From: Oribacterium sp. UBA3737
GTDB taxonomy: Bacteria; Bacillota_A; Clostridia; Lachnospirales; Lachnospiraceae
Length of the DNA stretch: 27,383 nt
Direction of reading: 5' to 3'
Assembly: GCA_002371295.1 (NCBI GenBank)
Contig: DFGZ01000114.1
Coordinates: 1 to 27,383 of the forward strand
The position numbers and the translations under genes are program-made. Under the pieces are notes generated by a model that did not search any database, had not been told where the DNA came from, and worked only from the letters and a program-made list of their open reading frames with translations. Shown in pieces: positions 16,235 through 24,194 of the stretch; the stretch's first letter is position 1, and every line of letters starts with the position of its first letter.

Positions 16235-18013
16235 ATGCATCGAAATCTGAAGGGGGAAAAGACCGGAAGAGACAACAGAACAGCAGGATTTCGTTATAGG
16301 CAAAAATCAAAAAAAAGAAGCTTCGGTATAGGTAATGCATTGATGATCGCAGCACTTATCGCCGCAGCGGGCTTTTTTGTCGTGGAGAGAGGATATGCTC
16401 CTGAGTGGCTTCAGAGAATAGGCAATGAGGTAATCATCAGGAAGTCTGTTCTGGATTCCGATACCTATGAAAGCTTTGACACAGATGACGAGACAAAGTC
16501 TACAGAAGCACCGGATCCGGAAAAGGACACAGGCTGGGTAAAGCGTGAAAATGACTGGTTCTACCTTGACGATGAGCATGAACCGCTTACCGATCAGTGG
16601 ATAGATGACATTTATTATGTGGGAGAGGACGGAGCTCTTCTCAGAGATGCTACAGCGCCCGACGGACGGAGAGTGGACAAGAACGGTGAAGTCATAAGCA
16701 TGACGGGAAAAGCCTATGGTGCTTATCTGGATGAGATAAAAAGGCTCGAAAAAAAATACGGAAAAACAGGAATAGTGAGTTCTCCGGATTCCGGAGAAAG
16801 TGGGCTGTATAAGGACATGGTGGGAGTATGTCTGGTGAAGCTCACAGATTTCAACAGAGATGGTCTGGATGAATTGCTTGTGGCTTACTATGATCTTAAA
16901 GACAGGCATTATCACTTCAGAGTATACGGGTACAGGGATGATGCTTTGAAAATGTATGTTGATGAGCTCATGGGTGGAAACGGCAATCCTATGATCTATT
17001 CTGTCGGAACTGAAACTCTGGATGCAGGGGAAGAGTATGTGGTGACCCATTACGGTGTGAGCAGGCATCGCATATTCGGCTTTGATTCAGAGGGAAGATT
17101 CGTAAAGCTCAAGGATATAGGACTAAGAAAGGTAGACGGAAAGGATAAGAATGATTCCGAGGTAGCAAGAGTGACGAAATCCTGGCTTTCCGATAACGAA
17201 AAGAGTTTTGCGATGACCATGCTTAAGGACTATAAGGAGAGAATAGAGGATATTACAGCTGCAAAGAGAACGCTTCGCACAGGCGCCAATGCTTCGAAAA
17301 ATGGAAGCCAGATAGAAAAGACACCTCAGGATTATCCGGATAAGGCAAAGGAATACACCACCCAGCAGCTGACAGAGACAATATACGAACATACTTCCGA
17401 TAAGATAATTGATTATATATATTCGGATTTTAACGGTGACGGGGCCAGGGATATGGTAGCCATGACCATCAGGTATGTGCATTTTGAAACTGAACCGGGA
17501 CTTACAAGTGCGCCCGACGAGGCTGATAATCCGGTGGAATTTGATGGAGGATATGACTATTGTGCCACATGGTGGTATACGGATGGCAAAGAGACTTACT
17601 CCTTCTATGATGTTACAGTTCCTGTCATGACGGGACTTAGGCTCTATTCCGTAGAGACAGAATCAGGAAATCATCTTGCAGCCACCATGTATTGGAGAGA
17701 TTCCATAATGTCCCACTATACACCGGGAGAGATCATCAACAACGGAAGGACACCTTATGTGATCGATGCATACGGAACAACGGGAAGGACCACTTCCACT
17801 GAGAGTACCGGTATCATCTACAGATTTTCAAGAGAAGAAGGTGCTGTGGAGATGTTCAATGAATACGGCTATAGTTTTTCCGTTCCTTCGAGAAACCGCC
17901 TCCAGTACGAGCATGCAGTCTACAGTATAGGGCAGGACGGAACCACCTGGGAGGACTGCTCCTATGGATTTCTAAGATATAATCATACTTCAAATAAATG
18001 GGATATTTTTTAG
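16235..18013 (+). CDS. Membrane-anchored surface protein with wall-binding-like repeat and DxNxDG loops
   Basis: A 592-residue protein of unknown function. It has a basic N-terminus (1-30), a transmembrane helix at about 31-50, and an acidic linker (75-98). Then comes a stretch resembling cell-wall-binding (GW-type) repeats at about 100-155 (GWVKRENDWFYLDD, QWIDDIYYVGEDGALL). Two acidic DxNxDG loops of the EF-hand/VCBS kind follow, at residues 205-213 (DFNRDGLDE) and 398-406 (DFNGDGARD). The remainder is beta-rich with many Tyr, Thr and Gly. The start at 16235 has AAGGGGG upstream. The 167 bases before it contain a GGAGGC/GCCTCC hairpin without a T-run. A receptor, sensor or wall-associated role is only inference. 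Confidence 0.8.
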   Translation: MHRNLKGEKTGRDNRTAGFRYRQKSKKRSFGIGNALMIAALIAAAGFFVVERGYAPEWLQRIGNEVIIRKSVLDSDTYESFDTDDETKSTEAPDPEKDTGWVKRENDWFYLDDEHEPLTDQWIDDIYYVGEDGALLRDATAPDGRRVDKNGEVISMTGKAYGAYLDEIKRLEKKYGKTGIVSSPDSGESGLYKDMVGVCLVKLTDFNRDGLDELLVAYYDLKDRHYHFRVYGYRDDALKMYVDELMGGNGNPMIYSVGTETLDAGEEYVVTHYGVSRHRIFGFDSEGRFVKLKDIGLRKVDGKDKNDSEVARVTKSWLSDNEKSFAMTMLKDYKERIEDITAAKRTLRTGANASKNGSQIEKTPQDYPDKAKEYTTQQLTETIYEHTSDKIIDYIYSDFNGDGARDMVAMTIRYVHFETEPGLTSAPDEADNPVEFDGGYDYCATWWYTDGKETYSFYDVTVPVMTGLRLYSVETESGNHLAATMYWRDSIMSHYTPGEIINNGRTPYVIDAYGTTGRTTSTESTGIIYRFSREEGAVEMFNEYGYSFSVPSRNRLQYEHAVYSIGQDGTTWEDCSYGFLRYNHTSNKWDIF

Positions 18014-18120
18014 GAAATAATATATTTTACTAAAAAACGAATGGTATATACGGGCTTTATTGTTGTAGAATAGAATAGTATTCAATTAGTTCGGTTGAAG
18101 GCTTGAAAGGAGAGGGTTAC

Positions 18121-18753
18121 ATGCAAAAGACAGAAATATTGAATATCAACAGTGATGGGGAGATGTCCGCAGAAGCTCTTAATGTTGTGGACGAATACAT
18201 CAAAGGTCAGAATCTGGATAAGAAAAAGGCTTTGCATCTCAGGCTTTTGGCCGAAGAGACCATCGGAATGGTGAAAGCCATGACGAGAGAGTATGAAGCC
18301 GGCTTCTGGATAGAAAAAGAAGGAGAAGAGTACAGAATAAAACTTCAGGTGGAAACCATTATGGATAAGGGCAAGAAGGATGCGCTTATTTCGGTTTCCA
18401 AGAGTAAGAAAAACGAATATGCAAAGGGCTTCATGGGCAAGATAAGTGATATTATAGAAGACGGTCTTCTGAGTTTCGATGAAAGCATGAAGCTTCAGCA
18501 GGAATACGGCTCTACTATGCCTTACTATGATTTTATGGGAATGGGAATCATGGGAGAGATGCCTACCGCCGGAGTTCCGATGGTGTGGTCCCTAAGCAGT
18601 TACAGGGATTCTCTGGAGGATTCATCCGAATCCGAGGATAAGCAGGAAGCTGCAGATGAGCTGGAAAAGTCTATAGTTGCAAGTCTTGCCAAGGATGTTA
18701 TAGTAGGTATCAGAAGAGATAAAGTGGATCTTACTATAGTTTGTGACGGCTGA
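18121..18753 (+). CDS. Degenerate HATPase-like (anti-sigma-type) protein
   Basis: A 210-residue soluble protein. Residues 37-55 (ALHLRLLAEETIGMVKAM) resemble the N-box helix of RsbW/SpoIIAB-type ATPases, but the conserved Asn that binds Mg is not present (the place is Gly or Met). The C-terminal DLTIVCDG looks like the last strand. A Met/Gly-rich stretch at about 135-160 (YYDFMGMGIMGEMP) is unusual. I chose ATG 18121 because AAAGGAGAGGG stands just upstream. A STAS-domain gene follows 67 bases later, so a partner-switching pair is likely. No sigma factor gene is adjacent. The family call is tentative. Confidence 0.65.
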   Translation: MQKTEILNINSDGEMSAEALNVVDEYIKGQNLDKKKALHLRLLAEETIGMVKAMTREYEAGFWIEKEGEEYRIKLQVETIMDKGKKDALISVSKSKKNEYAKGFMGKISDIIEDGLLSFDESMKLQQEYGSTMPYYDFMGMGIMGEMPTAGVPMVWSLSSYRDSLEDSSESEDKQEAADELEKSIVASLAKDVIVGIRRDKVDLTIVCDG

Positions 18754-18820
18754 CAGTGCAGAGAAATTGGAACAGGTTAATATTGATTATTCAAATTAGC
18801 ATAAAGGAGAGAAATAGAAT

Positions 18821-19120
18821 ATGTTAAACATAACAAAGACAAAAGAAGATGCAAAGCTTAATATCGCCTTAGAGGGACGCCTCGACACCACTACTGCTCC
18901 TCAGCTTGAAGAGACAGTTAATGCAGAGATAGAAGGAGTTAAGGAGCTGGTGTTTGATTTTTCAGCTTTGGAGTATGTATCCAGTGCCGGACTCAGAGTA
19001 CTTCTTTCAGCACAGAAGAAGATGAATAAGCAGGGCAGCATGGTTATCAGAAATGTTTCCGAAGAGATCGATGAGATTTTCAATGTAACAGGATTCTCAG
19101 ACATACTTACTATTGAGTGA
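18821..19120 (+). CDS. STAS-domain anti-sigma factor antagonist
   Basis: A 99-residue single STAS domain, the size of SpoIIAA or RsbV. Segments LNIALEGRLDTTTAPQLE (strand and first helix) and LVFDFSALEYVSSAGLRVLL are diagnostic. Ser54 or Ser55 of VSSAGL is at the place phosphorylated by the partner kinase in this family. GGAGAG precedes the start. The upstream HATPase-like protein is the obvious partner. The sigma factor or other target is not in the window. Confidence 0.92.
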   Translation: MLNITKTKEDAKLNIALEGRLDTTTAPQLEETVNAEIEGVKELVFDFSALEYVSSAGLRVLLSAQKKMNKQGSMVIRNVSEEIDEIFNVTGFSDILTIE

Positions 19121-19191
19121 TGGGATTAATTATTCCTTTCATGAGATGTTTCAGATCCTGTGAGAACACGGAATAAAAAATTAAGTCAGAC

Positions 19192-19220
19192 AGGTCAGGC
19201 CGTAAGGTCTGACTTTTTTT
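19192..19220 (+). terminator. Intrinsic terminator with GNRA tetraloop after the STAS gene
   Basis: AGGTCAGGCC (19192-19201), loop GTAA, and GGTCTGACTT (19206-19215) form ten pairs, then T7 (19214-19220). An upstream AAGTCAGAC could pair alternatively with the 3' arm. Confidence 0.9.
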
Positions 19221-19227
19221 GCGATAA

Positions 19228-19274
19228 GGCTGTAACGCGTGCATCGTGCTTGCACGAGTGCACATGGGACAGCC
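19228..19274 (+). other. Long imperfect hairpin without T-run
   Basis: GGCTGT (19228-19233) pairs with ACAGCC (19269-19274). Inside, GTGCATCGTG (19239-19248) pairs with CACGAGTGCAC (19253-19263, one bulged G) around the loop CTTG. It lies between the STAS terminator and the fumC promoter. There is no T-run, so it is not a standard terminator. It could be an RNA element, a protein-binding dyad or a REP-like repeat. Confidence 0.4.
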
Positions 19275-19336
19275 AACGTGGAATAGAGTAGGGTGCTCTC
19301 ACATACTCGATACAATGCTGAGTTTTGTTTATTCTA

Positions 19337-19367
19337 TTGGTGATGACAGTGAATGGCATGCTATACT
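19337..19367 (+). promoter_or_regulatory. Probable extended -10 promoter of fumC
   Basis: TATACT (19362-19367) is preceded by TG one base away (extended -10). The -35 region TTGGTG (19337-19342) is poor and 19 bases away. It lies about 40 bases before the fumC start. Confidence 0.4.
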
Positions 19368-19407
19368 TGTAAATGTTGATTTCGGCACTTCATAGATTGG
19401 AGAAAAG

Positions 19408-20772
19408 ATGGATTACAGAATTGAACATGATACGATGGGTGAAGTAAAGGTTCCTGCAGATCATTTCTGGGGAGCCCAGACAGAACGTTCTCTTGAGAAT
19501 TTTCGTATAGGAACCGAGACCATTCCTGTGGAAGTTATCGATGCCTTTGCGGTTCTTAAGTCTGCAGCAGCCGGTGCAAATCAGAAGCTTGGAAAGCTTT
19601 CTGAGGACAGGGCCCGGGCTATAACAGAAGCCTGCAGTGATATATTACAGGGAAAATATCCCGGTGAATTTCCTCTTAAGGTATGGCAGACAGGTTCCGG
19701 GACGCAGTCAAATATGAACCTCAATGAGGTTATATCCCATATAGCCATGCATAATCATCCGGAGGTGAACATTCATCCAAATGATCATGTAAATATGTCT
19801 CAGTCCTCAAACGACACTTTCCCAACAGCTATGAATATGGCGGCGGTTATAGCTATACATAATAAGCTCATTCCCGCCATTGACTGTCTTATCAGAACCA
19901 TGGAACGTCTTGAGGATGAAAACAGGGATGTAATAAAGATAGGACGTACACATCTCCAGGATGCAGTTCCTCTCAGATTCAGTCAGGAGATATCGGGCTG
20001 GAGAGGTATGCTTCAGGAGTCAAGAGCCCACATCATCGAGGCCTCTGATCATCTTCGTAAGCTTGCCATAGGAGGTACAGCGGTGGGTACCGGACTTAAC
20101 TGTCCTGAGGGATTTGATACGATGTGCTGTGAAGAGATTTCACTGATCACGTCCGAGAAGTTCACTGCAAGCGATAATAAGTTCCATGCTCTTACATCAA
20201 AGGACGGCTATGTTTTTACCAGCGGTGCTCTCAAGGGACTTGCAGCCAACCTAATGAAGATTGCAAATGATATCAGGTGGCTGGCAAACGGACCGAGATG
20301 CGGTCTGGGAGAAATCAGCATACCTGAAAATGAGCCCGGAAGCTCCATTATGCCGGGAAAGGTAAATCCCACACAGTGTGAGGCCATCACCATGATAGCT
20401 GTTCAGGTAATGGGAAATGACAGCACCATCGGTATAGGAGCATCACAGGGCAATTTCGAGCTCAATGTTTTCATGCCTGTACTGGCATATAACATGATGC
20501 AGTCCATCCGTCTGCTTTCTGACGGAATCATTTCCTTCGAAAAGAACTGCGTCAGCGGAATAAAGGCAAATCGCAGTAAGATGGAGCAGAATCTCAGTAA
20601 CTCTCTAATGCTGGTAACATGCCTGAGTCCTTCCATAGGATATGAGAATGCCGCTAAATGTGCCCACAAGGCATTTGAAGAGAATACCACACTTAAAGAG
20701 GCAGTCCTGGCTCTTGGCTTTATGAGCAGTGAGGAATATGACCTTGCCGTGAGACCTGAAAAGATGGTTTAG
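19408..20772 (+). CDS. fumC: Class II fumarate hydratase
   Basis: A 454-residue iron-independent fumarase that interconverts fumarate and malate in the cytoplasm. TGSGTQSNMNLNEVI, GRTHLQDAVPLRFSQE with His182 (E. coli His188) and the superfamily signature GSSIMPGKVNPTQCEA at 311-326 with the flexible-loop catalytic Ser are all present. Aspartase is the closest alternative, but MNLNEVISHIAMH and the GRTHLQDAVPLR context favour FumC. GGAG precedes the start. The gene stands alone with its own probable promoter and a downstream inverted-repeat terminator. Confidence 0.96.
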   Translation: MDYRIEHDTMGEVKVPADHFWGAQTERSLENFRIGTETIPVEVIDAFAVLKSAAAGANQKLGKLSEDRARAITEACSDILQGKYPGEFPLKVWQTGSGTQSNMNLNEVISHIAMHNHPEVNIHPNDHVNMSQSSNDTFPTAMNMAAVIAIHNKLIPAIDCLIRTMERLEDENRDVIKIGRTHLQDAVPLRFSQEISGWRGMLQESRAHIIEASDHLRKLAIGGTAVGTGLNCPEGFDTMCCEEISLITSEKFTASDNKFHALTSKDGYVFTSGALKGLAANLMKIANDIRWLANGPRCGLGEISIPENEPGSSIMPGKVNPTQCEAITMIAVQVMGNDSTIGIGASQGNFELNVFMPVLAYNMMQSIRLLSDGIISFEKNCVSGIKANRSKMEQNLSNSLMLVTCLSPSIGYENAAKCAHKAFEENTTLKEAVLALGFMSSEEYDLAVRPEKMV

Positions 20773-20824
20773 AGTAAGTGATAATGGCTTTTCCGGAGCG
20801 TGGAAAGAGTGTAAAAACATAGTG

Positions 20825-20920
20825 AAAACAGACTTGCCTTAGGTTTCTCCCGAAAGATAGATTTTTGGTCTGATATTTGGGATTGTTCAGCCATTATAAA
20901 GTAAAGGCAGGTCTGTTTTT
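20825..20920 (+). terminator. Long inverted repeat after fumC, terminator or small repeat element
   Basis: AAAACAGACTTGCCTT (20825-20840) pairs over 16 bp (one G-U) with AAGGCAGGTCTGTTTT (20904-20919), followed by one more T and a C. The loop is 63 bases, much longer than in a normal terminator. Beyond the stem, ATAG and CTAT continue the symmetry imperfectly. It ends four bases before the -35 box of the arsR promoter. Confidence 0.55.
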
Positions 20921-20923
20921 CTA

Positions 20924-20960
20924 TTGACAACGAAGTAACATATGATAATATATTCATATG
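20924..20960 (+). promoter_or_regulatory. Zinc-efflux operon promoter with ArsR/SmtB-type operator
   Basis: TTGACA (20924-20929), 16 bases, TAATAT (20946-20951) with an extended -10 TG (20943-20944). A palindrome, CATATGA-N8-TCATATG (20939-20960), covers the -10 box. This placement suits repression by the encoded ArsR protein, whose family binds ATATGA/TCATAT-type dyads. Confidence 0.8.
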
Positions 20961-20999
20961 AGCGATGATTCATTCATTGAATAAGAAATGGAGTAAGCA

Positions 21000-21329
21000 G
21001 TGTCAGAAGAGTATAACGAGAAAAAAATTGATCATCTCATTCAGAACGTTTCAGAGGATGAGCTCAGCGATCTTGCGGAGCTTTTCAAGGTGTTCGGTGA
21101 CTCTACCAGAATAAAGATACTTTACGATCTTTTTCAGGGTGAGAAGAACGTAACAGAAATATGTGATGATCTGGAGATGAACCAGTCGGCTGTATCACAT
21201 CAGCTTAAGATACTTAAAACCAGTAAGCTGATAAAGTCACGCCGGGATGGAAAGGCTATGTATTACAGCCTTGCGGATGACCATGTAAAGGTCATCATAG
21301 CTATGGGCAAGGAGCATGTGGAAGAGTAA
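21000..21329 (+). CDS. ArsR/SmtB-family metal-responsive repressor, zinc-sensor type
   Basis: A 109-residue winged-helix repressor starting at GTG 21000, with GGAG upstream. The HTH is around MNQSAVSHQLKILKTSKLI (60-78). At the C-terminus it has Asp93-x-His95-x10-His106-x2-Glu109, exactly the alpha-5 site spacing of SmtB and CzrA that senses Zn or Co. The alpha-3 Cys pair of CadC/ArsR (CxC) is absent; only one Cys55 is there. It overlaps no gene and precedes the HMA and ATPase genes by 11 bases and about 280 bases, in one operon. It likely releases its operator at high zinc. Confidence 0.95.
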   Translation: MSEEYNEKKIDHLIQNVSEDELSDLAELFKVFGDSTRIKILYDLFQGEKNVTEICDDLEMNQSAVSHQLKILKTSKLIKSRRDGKAMYYSLADDHVKVIIAMGKEHVEE

Positions 21330-21340
21330 AGGAGAAGGAT

Positions 21341-21556
21341 ATGAAGAAGAAATTCAAATGTGAAATTGACTGCGCAAACTGTGCGGCAAAGGTTGAAGAA
21401 GCAGTAAAGAAATTAGATGGAGTGAATGATGCCAAAGTGAACTTTGTTATGCAGAAATTCACACTGGATGCGGAGAGCGAAAGATTTGACGAAATCCTGA
21501 AGCTTGCCATAGAGACAGGAAAGAAGATCGAGCCTGATTTCTCTGTAGAGATATAA
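21341..21556 (+). CDS. Free-standing HMA heavy-metal-binding protein
   Basis: A 71-residue ferredoxin-fold heavy-metal-associated domain. DCANCAAK carries the metal site Cys11-x2-Cys14, with Asp10 just before it, as in Zn/Cd-type ATPase N-terminal domains. Cys7 is extra. The AAAGGAGAAGG ribosome binding site is strong. The ATPase encoded next lacks an N-terminal HMA domain, so this small protein probably acts as its separate metal-delivery or regulatory domain. Confidence 0.93.
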   Translation: MKKKFKCEIDCANCAAKVEEAVKKLDGVNDAKVNFVMQKFTLDAESERFDEILKLAIETGKKIEPDFSVEI

Positions 21557-21608
21557 GTATCTTTTTAAGAGAAGGGCTGCATCAGTTTATTCCGAAAAGA
21601 GGAAAAAA

Positions 21609-23537
21609 ATGGACAAAAAACTAAAAAAGGAATTGCTTAAGATACTAACAGGAACAGTTATATTTTTTGTCCTGCTTACAGCAGAAAAGGCCGGTGTTTG
21701 CCCCGTTTTGTTCGATGATAAATTGCTCAGTTTTTTATTATATCTTATACCCTATTTTATAAGCGGTTATCCGGTGGTGAAGAAGGCTGTACTGGGAATC
21801 AGGAACAGACAGCCCATGGATGAGTCGCTTCTTATGACGATAGCAACGGTGGGGGCATTTGCAACAGGAGAAAGCTCCGAAGCAGTTGCTGTTATGGTGT
21901 TCTACCAGGTAGGAGAGTGGTTCCAGAAGTATGCCGTTGGAAAGTCCCGCAAAAACATTGCCAGCCTCATGGATATAGTGCCCGAGGAAGCAAATGTTGA
22001 AAGAGAAGACGGAACTGTGGAAACGGTGGATCCTGATGATGTGGAGATAGGAGATATTCTGGTCATCAAGGCCGGTAACAGGATACCTGTTGACGGTGAA
22101 GTTATTACGGGAGAATCTCTCATCAACACAGCGGCTCTCACGGGAGAGTCTGTCCCGCGGAGTGTAAGACCCGGGGATATGGTCATATCGGGATGTATAA
22201 ACGGTGAAGGACTTTTGAGAGTCAGGGCTCTGAAGGCTTTTGAAGATTCAACGGTTTCAAAGATCCTTGAGCTTGTGGAAAATGCTTCTGAAAGGAAATC
22301 CAGGACCGAGAATTTTATTACACGATTTGCGAGGGTTTACACACCTATAGTGGTTTATGCTGCGATAGCGCTTGCGGTGATTCCCTCTCTGGTTACAGGA
22401 GACCCGACCACATGGTTTTACAGGGCCTGCACCTTCCTTGTTGTCTCCTGCCCATGTGCTCTTGTTATATCTATACCACTTGCTTTTTTCGGTGGTATCG
22501 GAGCAGCCGGATCCAACGGAGTTCTTATCAAGGGATCAAATTATCTTGAACTTCTTTCCGGTATAGATACGGTGGTTTCCGACAAGACGGGAACTCTTAC
22601 GGAAGGTAATTTCCGGGTATCCGAAGTGATTACGGAAGAAGGCGTCAGCAGAGAGGAACTTCTTCGTCTGGCGGCTCTGGCTGAAGGAATGAGCAGCCAT
22701 CCTATTGCTAAGTCCATAAGAGAAGAGCTTTCTGCCACTGTGTCCGGAACCGATATAAACATGAATCTTGTTACGGATATCGAAAATGTCTCCGGACAGG
22801 GAATCGTATGTAAGATCGATGGAAGAAAAATCCTGATCGGAAACGATAAGCTGATGAAAGCCAACGGAATCGATTATAGGGAAGCTGATGATCCGGCGGC
22901 AACCATATCCTATATAGCGGCAGAAGAAGGAGGGTCCATCAGATACCTGGGGGCCATACTTATAAAGGACCGGATAAAAAAAGAAGCAGGAGCTTCGATC
23001 CGGGATATGAAGAAAGCCGGTGTAAAGAATGTGATCATGCTCACCGGAGACAGAAAAGATGTGGGAGAGTCTGTTGGAAAAGAACTGGGTGTAGATCGGG
23101 TTTATGCTGAACTTCTGCCTCAGGACAAGGTCACAAAGGTGGAAGAACTGCTTGAGGGACTTAGGAAGAATGACAAGAAAGGCGAGTCTTATCTTGCTTT
23201 TATCGGAGACGGCATAAATGATGCACCCGTACTGGCGAGGGCTGATGTTGGAATCGCCATGGGTTCCATCGGATCAGATGCAGCCATAGAAGCTGCCGAC
23301 GTTGTCATCATGGATGATGATCTTAAACGTATACCTTCTACCATAGCTATCGCTCGTAAGACCATGGGGATAGCAAAGCAGAACATAGCCTTTGCATTGA
23401 TAGTGAAGATAGTGGTGCTGGCTCTCGGAGCACTGGGAATAGCCAATATGTGGGCTGCAGTATTCGGAGATGTGGGAGTATCGGTGATCTGCATACTTAA
23501 TTCCATGAGGCTTCTCACAACAAAGAAAACCATCTGA
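21609..23537 (+). CDS. P1B-2 type Zn/Cd/Pb-exporting ATPase
   Basis: A 642-residue membrane ATPase. Motifs: LTGES (actuator), CPC at 281-283 in the sixth transmembrane helix, DKTGTLT with the phosphorylated Asp325, SSHPIAKS (HP motif), and GDGINDAPVL. Near the C-terminus Lys600 and Asp621 are 21 residues apart, matching Lys693 and Asp714 of E. coli ZntA, which favours Zn/Cd/Pb over Cu. No HMA domain is fused at the N-terminus. The start has GAGGAAAAAA upstream. It ends at a terminator shared with the convergent DtxR gene. The gene name (cadA or zntA) is left open. Confidence 0.95.
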   Translation: MDKKLKKELLKILTGTVIFFVLLTAEKAGVCPVLFDDKLLSFLLYLIPYFISGYPVVKKAVLGIRNRQPMDESLLMTIATVGAFATGESSEAVAVMVFYQVGEWFQKYAVGKSRKNIASLMDIVPEEANVEREDGTVETVDPDDVEIGDILVIKAGNRIPVDGEVITGESLINTAALTGESVPRSVRPGDMVISGCINGEGLLRVRALKAFEDSTVSKILELVENASERKSRTENFITRFARVYTPIVVYAAIALAVIPSLVTGDPTTWFYRACTFLVVSCPCALVISIPLAFFGGIGAAGSNGVLIKGSNYLELLSGIDTVVSDKTGTLTEGNFRVSEVITEEGVSREELLRLAALAEGMSSHPIAKSIREELSATVSGTDINMNLVTDIENVSGQGIVCKIDGRKILIGNDKLMKANGIDYREADDPAATISYIAAEEGGSIRYLGAILIKDRIKKEAGASIRDMKKAGVKNVIMLTGDRKDVGESVGKELGVDRVYAELLPQDKVTKVEELLEGLRKNDKKGESYLAFIGDGINDAPVLARADVGIAMGSIGSDAAIEAADVVIMDDDLKRIPSTIAIARKTMGIAKQNIAFALIVKIVVLALGALGIANMWAAVFGDVGVSVICILNSMRLLTTKKTI

Positions 23538-23625
23538 TAGGTAAGTGCCATGAGCTTTCCTCTGTTTGTGCCTGCACAAAAAAAGGAGCAGGACTTCATG
23601 ACATTCACATCATGATATCTAAAAT

Positions 23626-23684
23626 AAAAAGCGTATCTGACCGGCTGAAAGGCTGAAGCCTTTTGGCGGTCAGGTACGCTTTTT
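23626..23684. terminator. Strong bidirectional terminator between the ATPase and DtxR genes
   Basis: An 18-bp outer stem pairs 23626-23643 with 23667-23684, starting with A5 and ending with T5. It carries an apical hairpin AAAGGC-TGAA-GCCTTT (23648-23663). It serves both convergent transcripts. Confidence 0.92.
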
Positions 23685-23698
23685 CTGATCCCTGGGAG

Positions 23699-24130
23699 TC
23701 AGGGCTTCTTTTGCTCAAATTTGCTTATGGCTTCAAGCTCAGAAGATACGCCGTCATGGGATTTGAGATAAAAATCCTTGATTCGTGCAAATGTTTCCGG
23801 ACTGAGTACATGTTCTATGCGGCAGGCATCCTGTCCGGCTGTGTAGGCACTTACACCCAGGTCGATAAGAACGTTGGTGATGACAACGTGCTTCTCGTAG
23901 GTTCCCTTGGCAATGGTCATGCCGTCTTCTGTAAGAGTGATGTAGCCGTTAGAGTCAACGGTGATCATCCCTTCCTCCCTGAGACGCTTCATGGCGACTG
24001 ATACGGAAGGCTTTGAGAAACCAAGCATATTCGCTATATCAATGGAACGAACCACCTGATGGTCCATGGAAAGCATGAGTATGCTTTCGAGATAGTTTTC
24101 GGAAGACTCATGGGTCTCATAAGCTTTCAT
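23699..24130 (-). CDS. DtxR/MntR-family metal-dependent repressor
   Basis: A 143-residue regulator, the short form without an SH3 domain. The winged HTH is at about 25-70 (SIDIANMLGFSKPSVSVAMKRL). The metal-site equivalents are Asn12 and Glu15 (SENYLES), His81 (EKHVV), and Cys103, Glu106, His107 (DACRIEH). The Cys-x2-Glu-His pattern is DtxR-like (iron) rather than MntR-like, while Asn12 replaces the usual Met or Asp. GGAG lies before the start on the minus strand. It is divergent from feoA1 and convergent with the ATPase gene. It most likely represses feo when Fe(II) is plentiful, by binding the TTAG-N6-CTAA boxes. Confidence 0.92.
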   Translation of the reverse strand: MKAYETHESSENYLESILMLSMDHQVVRSIDIANMLGFSKPSVSVAMKRLREEGMITVDSNGYITLTEDGMTIAKGTYEKHVVITNVLIDLGVSAYTAGQDACRIEHVLSPETFARIKDFYLKSHDGVSSELEAISKFEQKKP

Positions 24131-24194
24131 AAAATATCTCCTTTCTTATATGAGAAATAAAATAATTACTGAATTTATATCATACATAGAAAAA

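Noticed and set aside
16307..17068. 253-codon minus-strand open frame inside the 16235-18013 gene
   Set aside because: No ribosome binding site or family features, and the plus-strand frame has a good start, a transmembrane anchor and repeats.
20924..23684. Recent horizontal transfer of the zinc efflux operon
   Set aside because: Codon use and style of ribosome binding sites look like the neighbours, and there is no integrase, IS element, attachment repeat or tRNA next to it.
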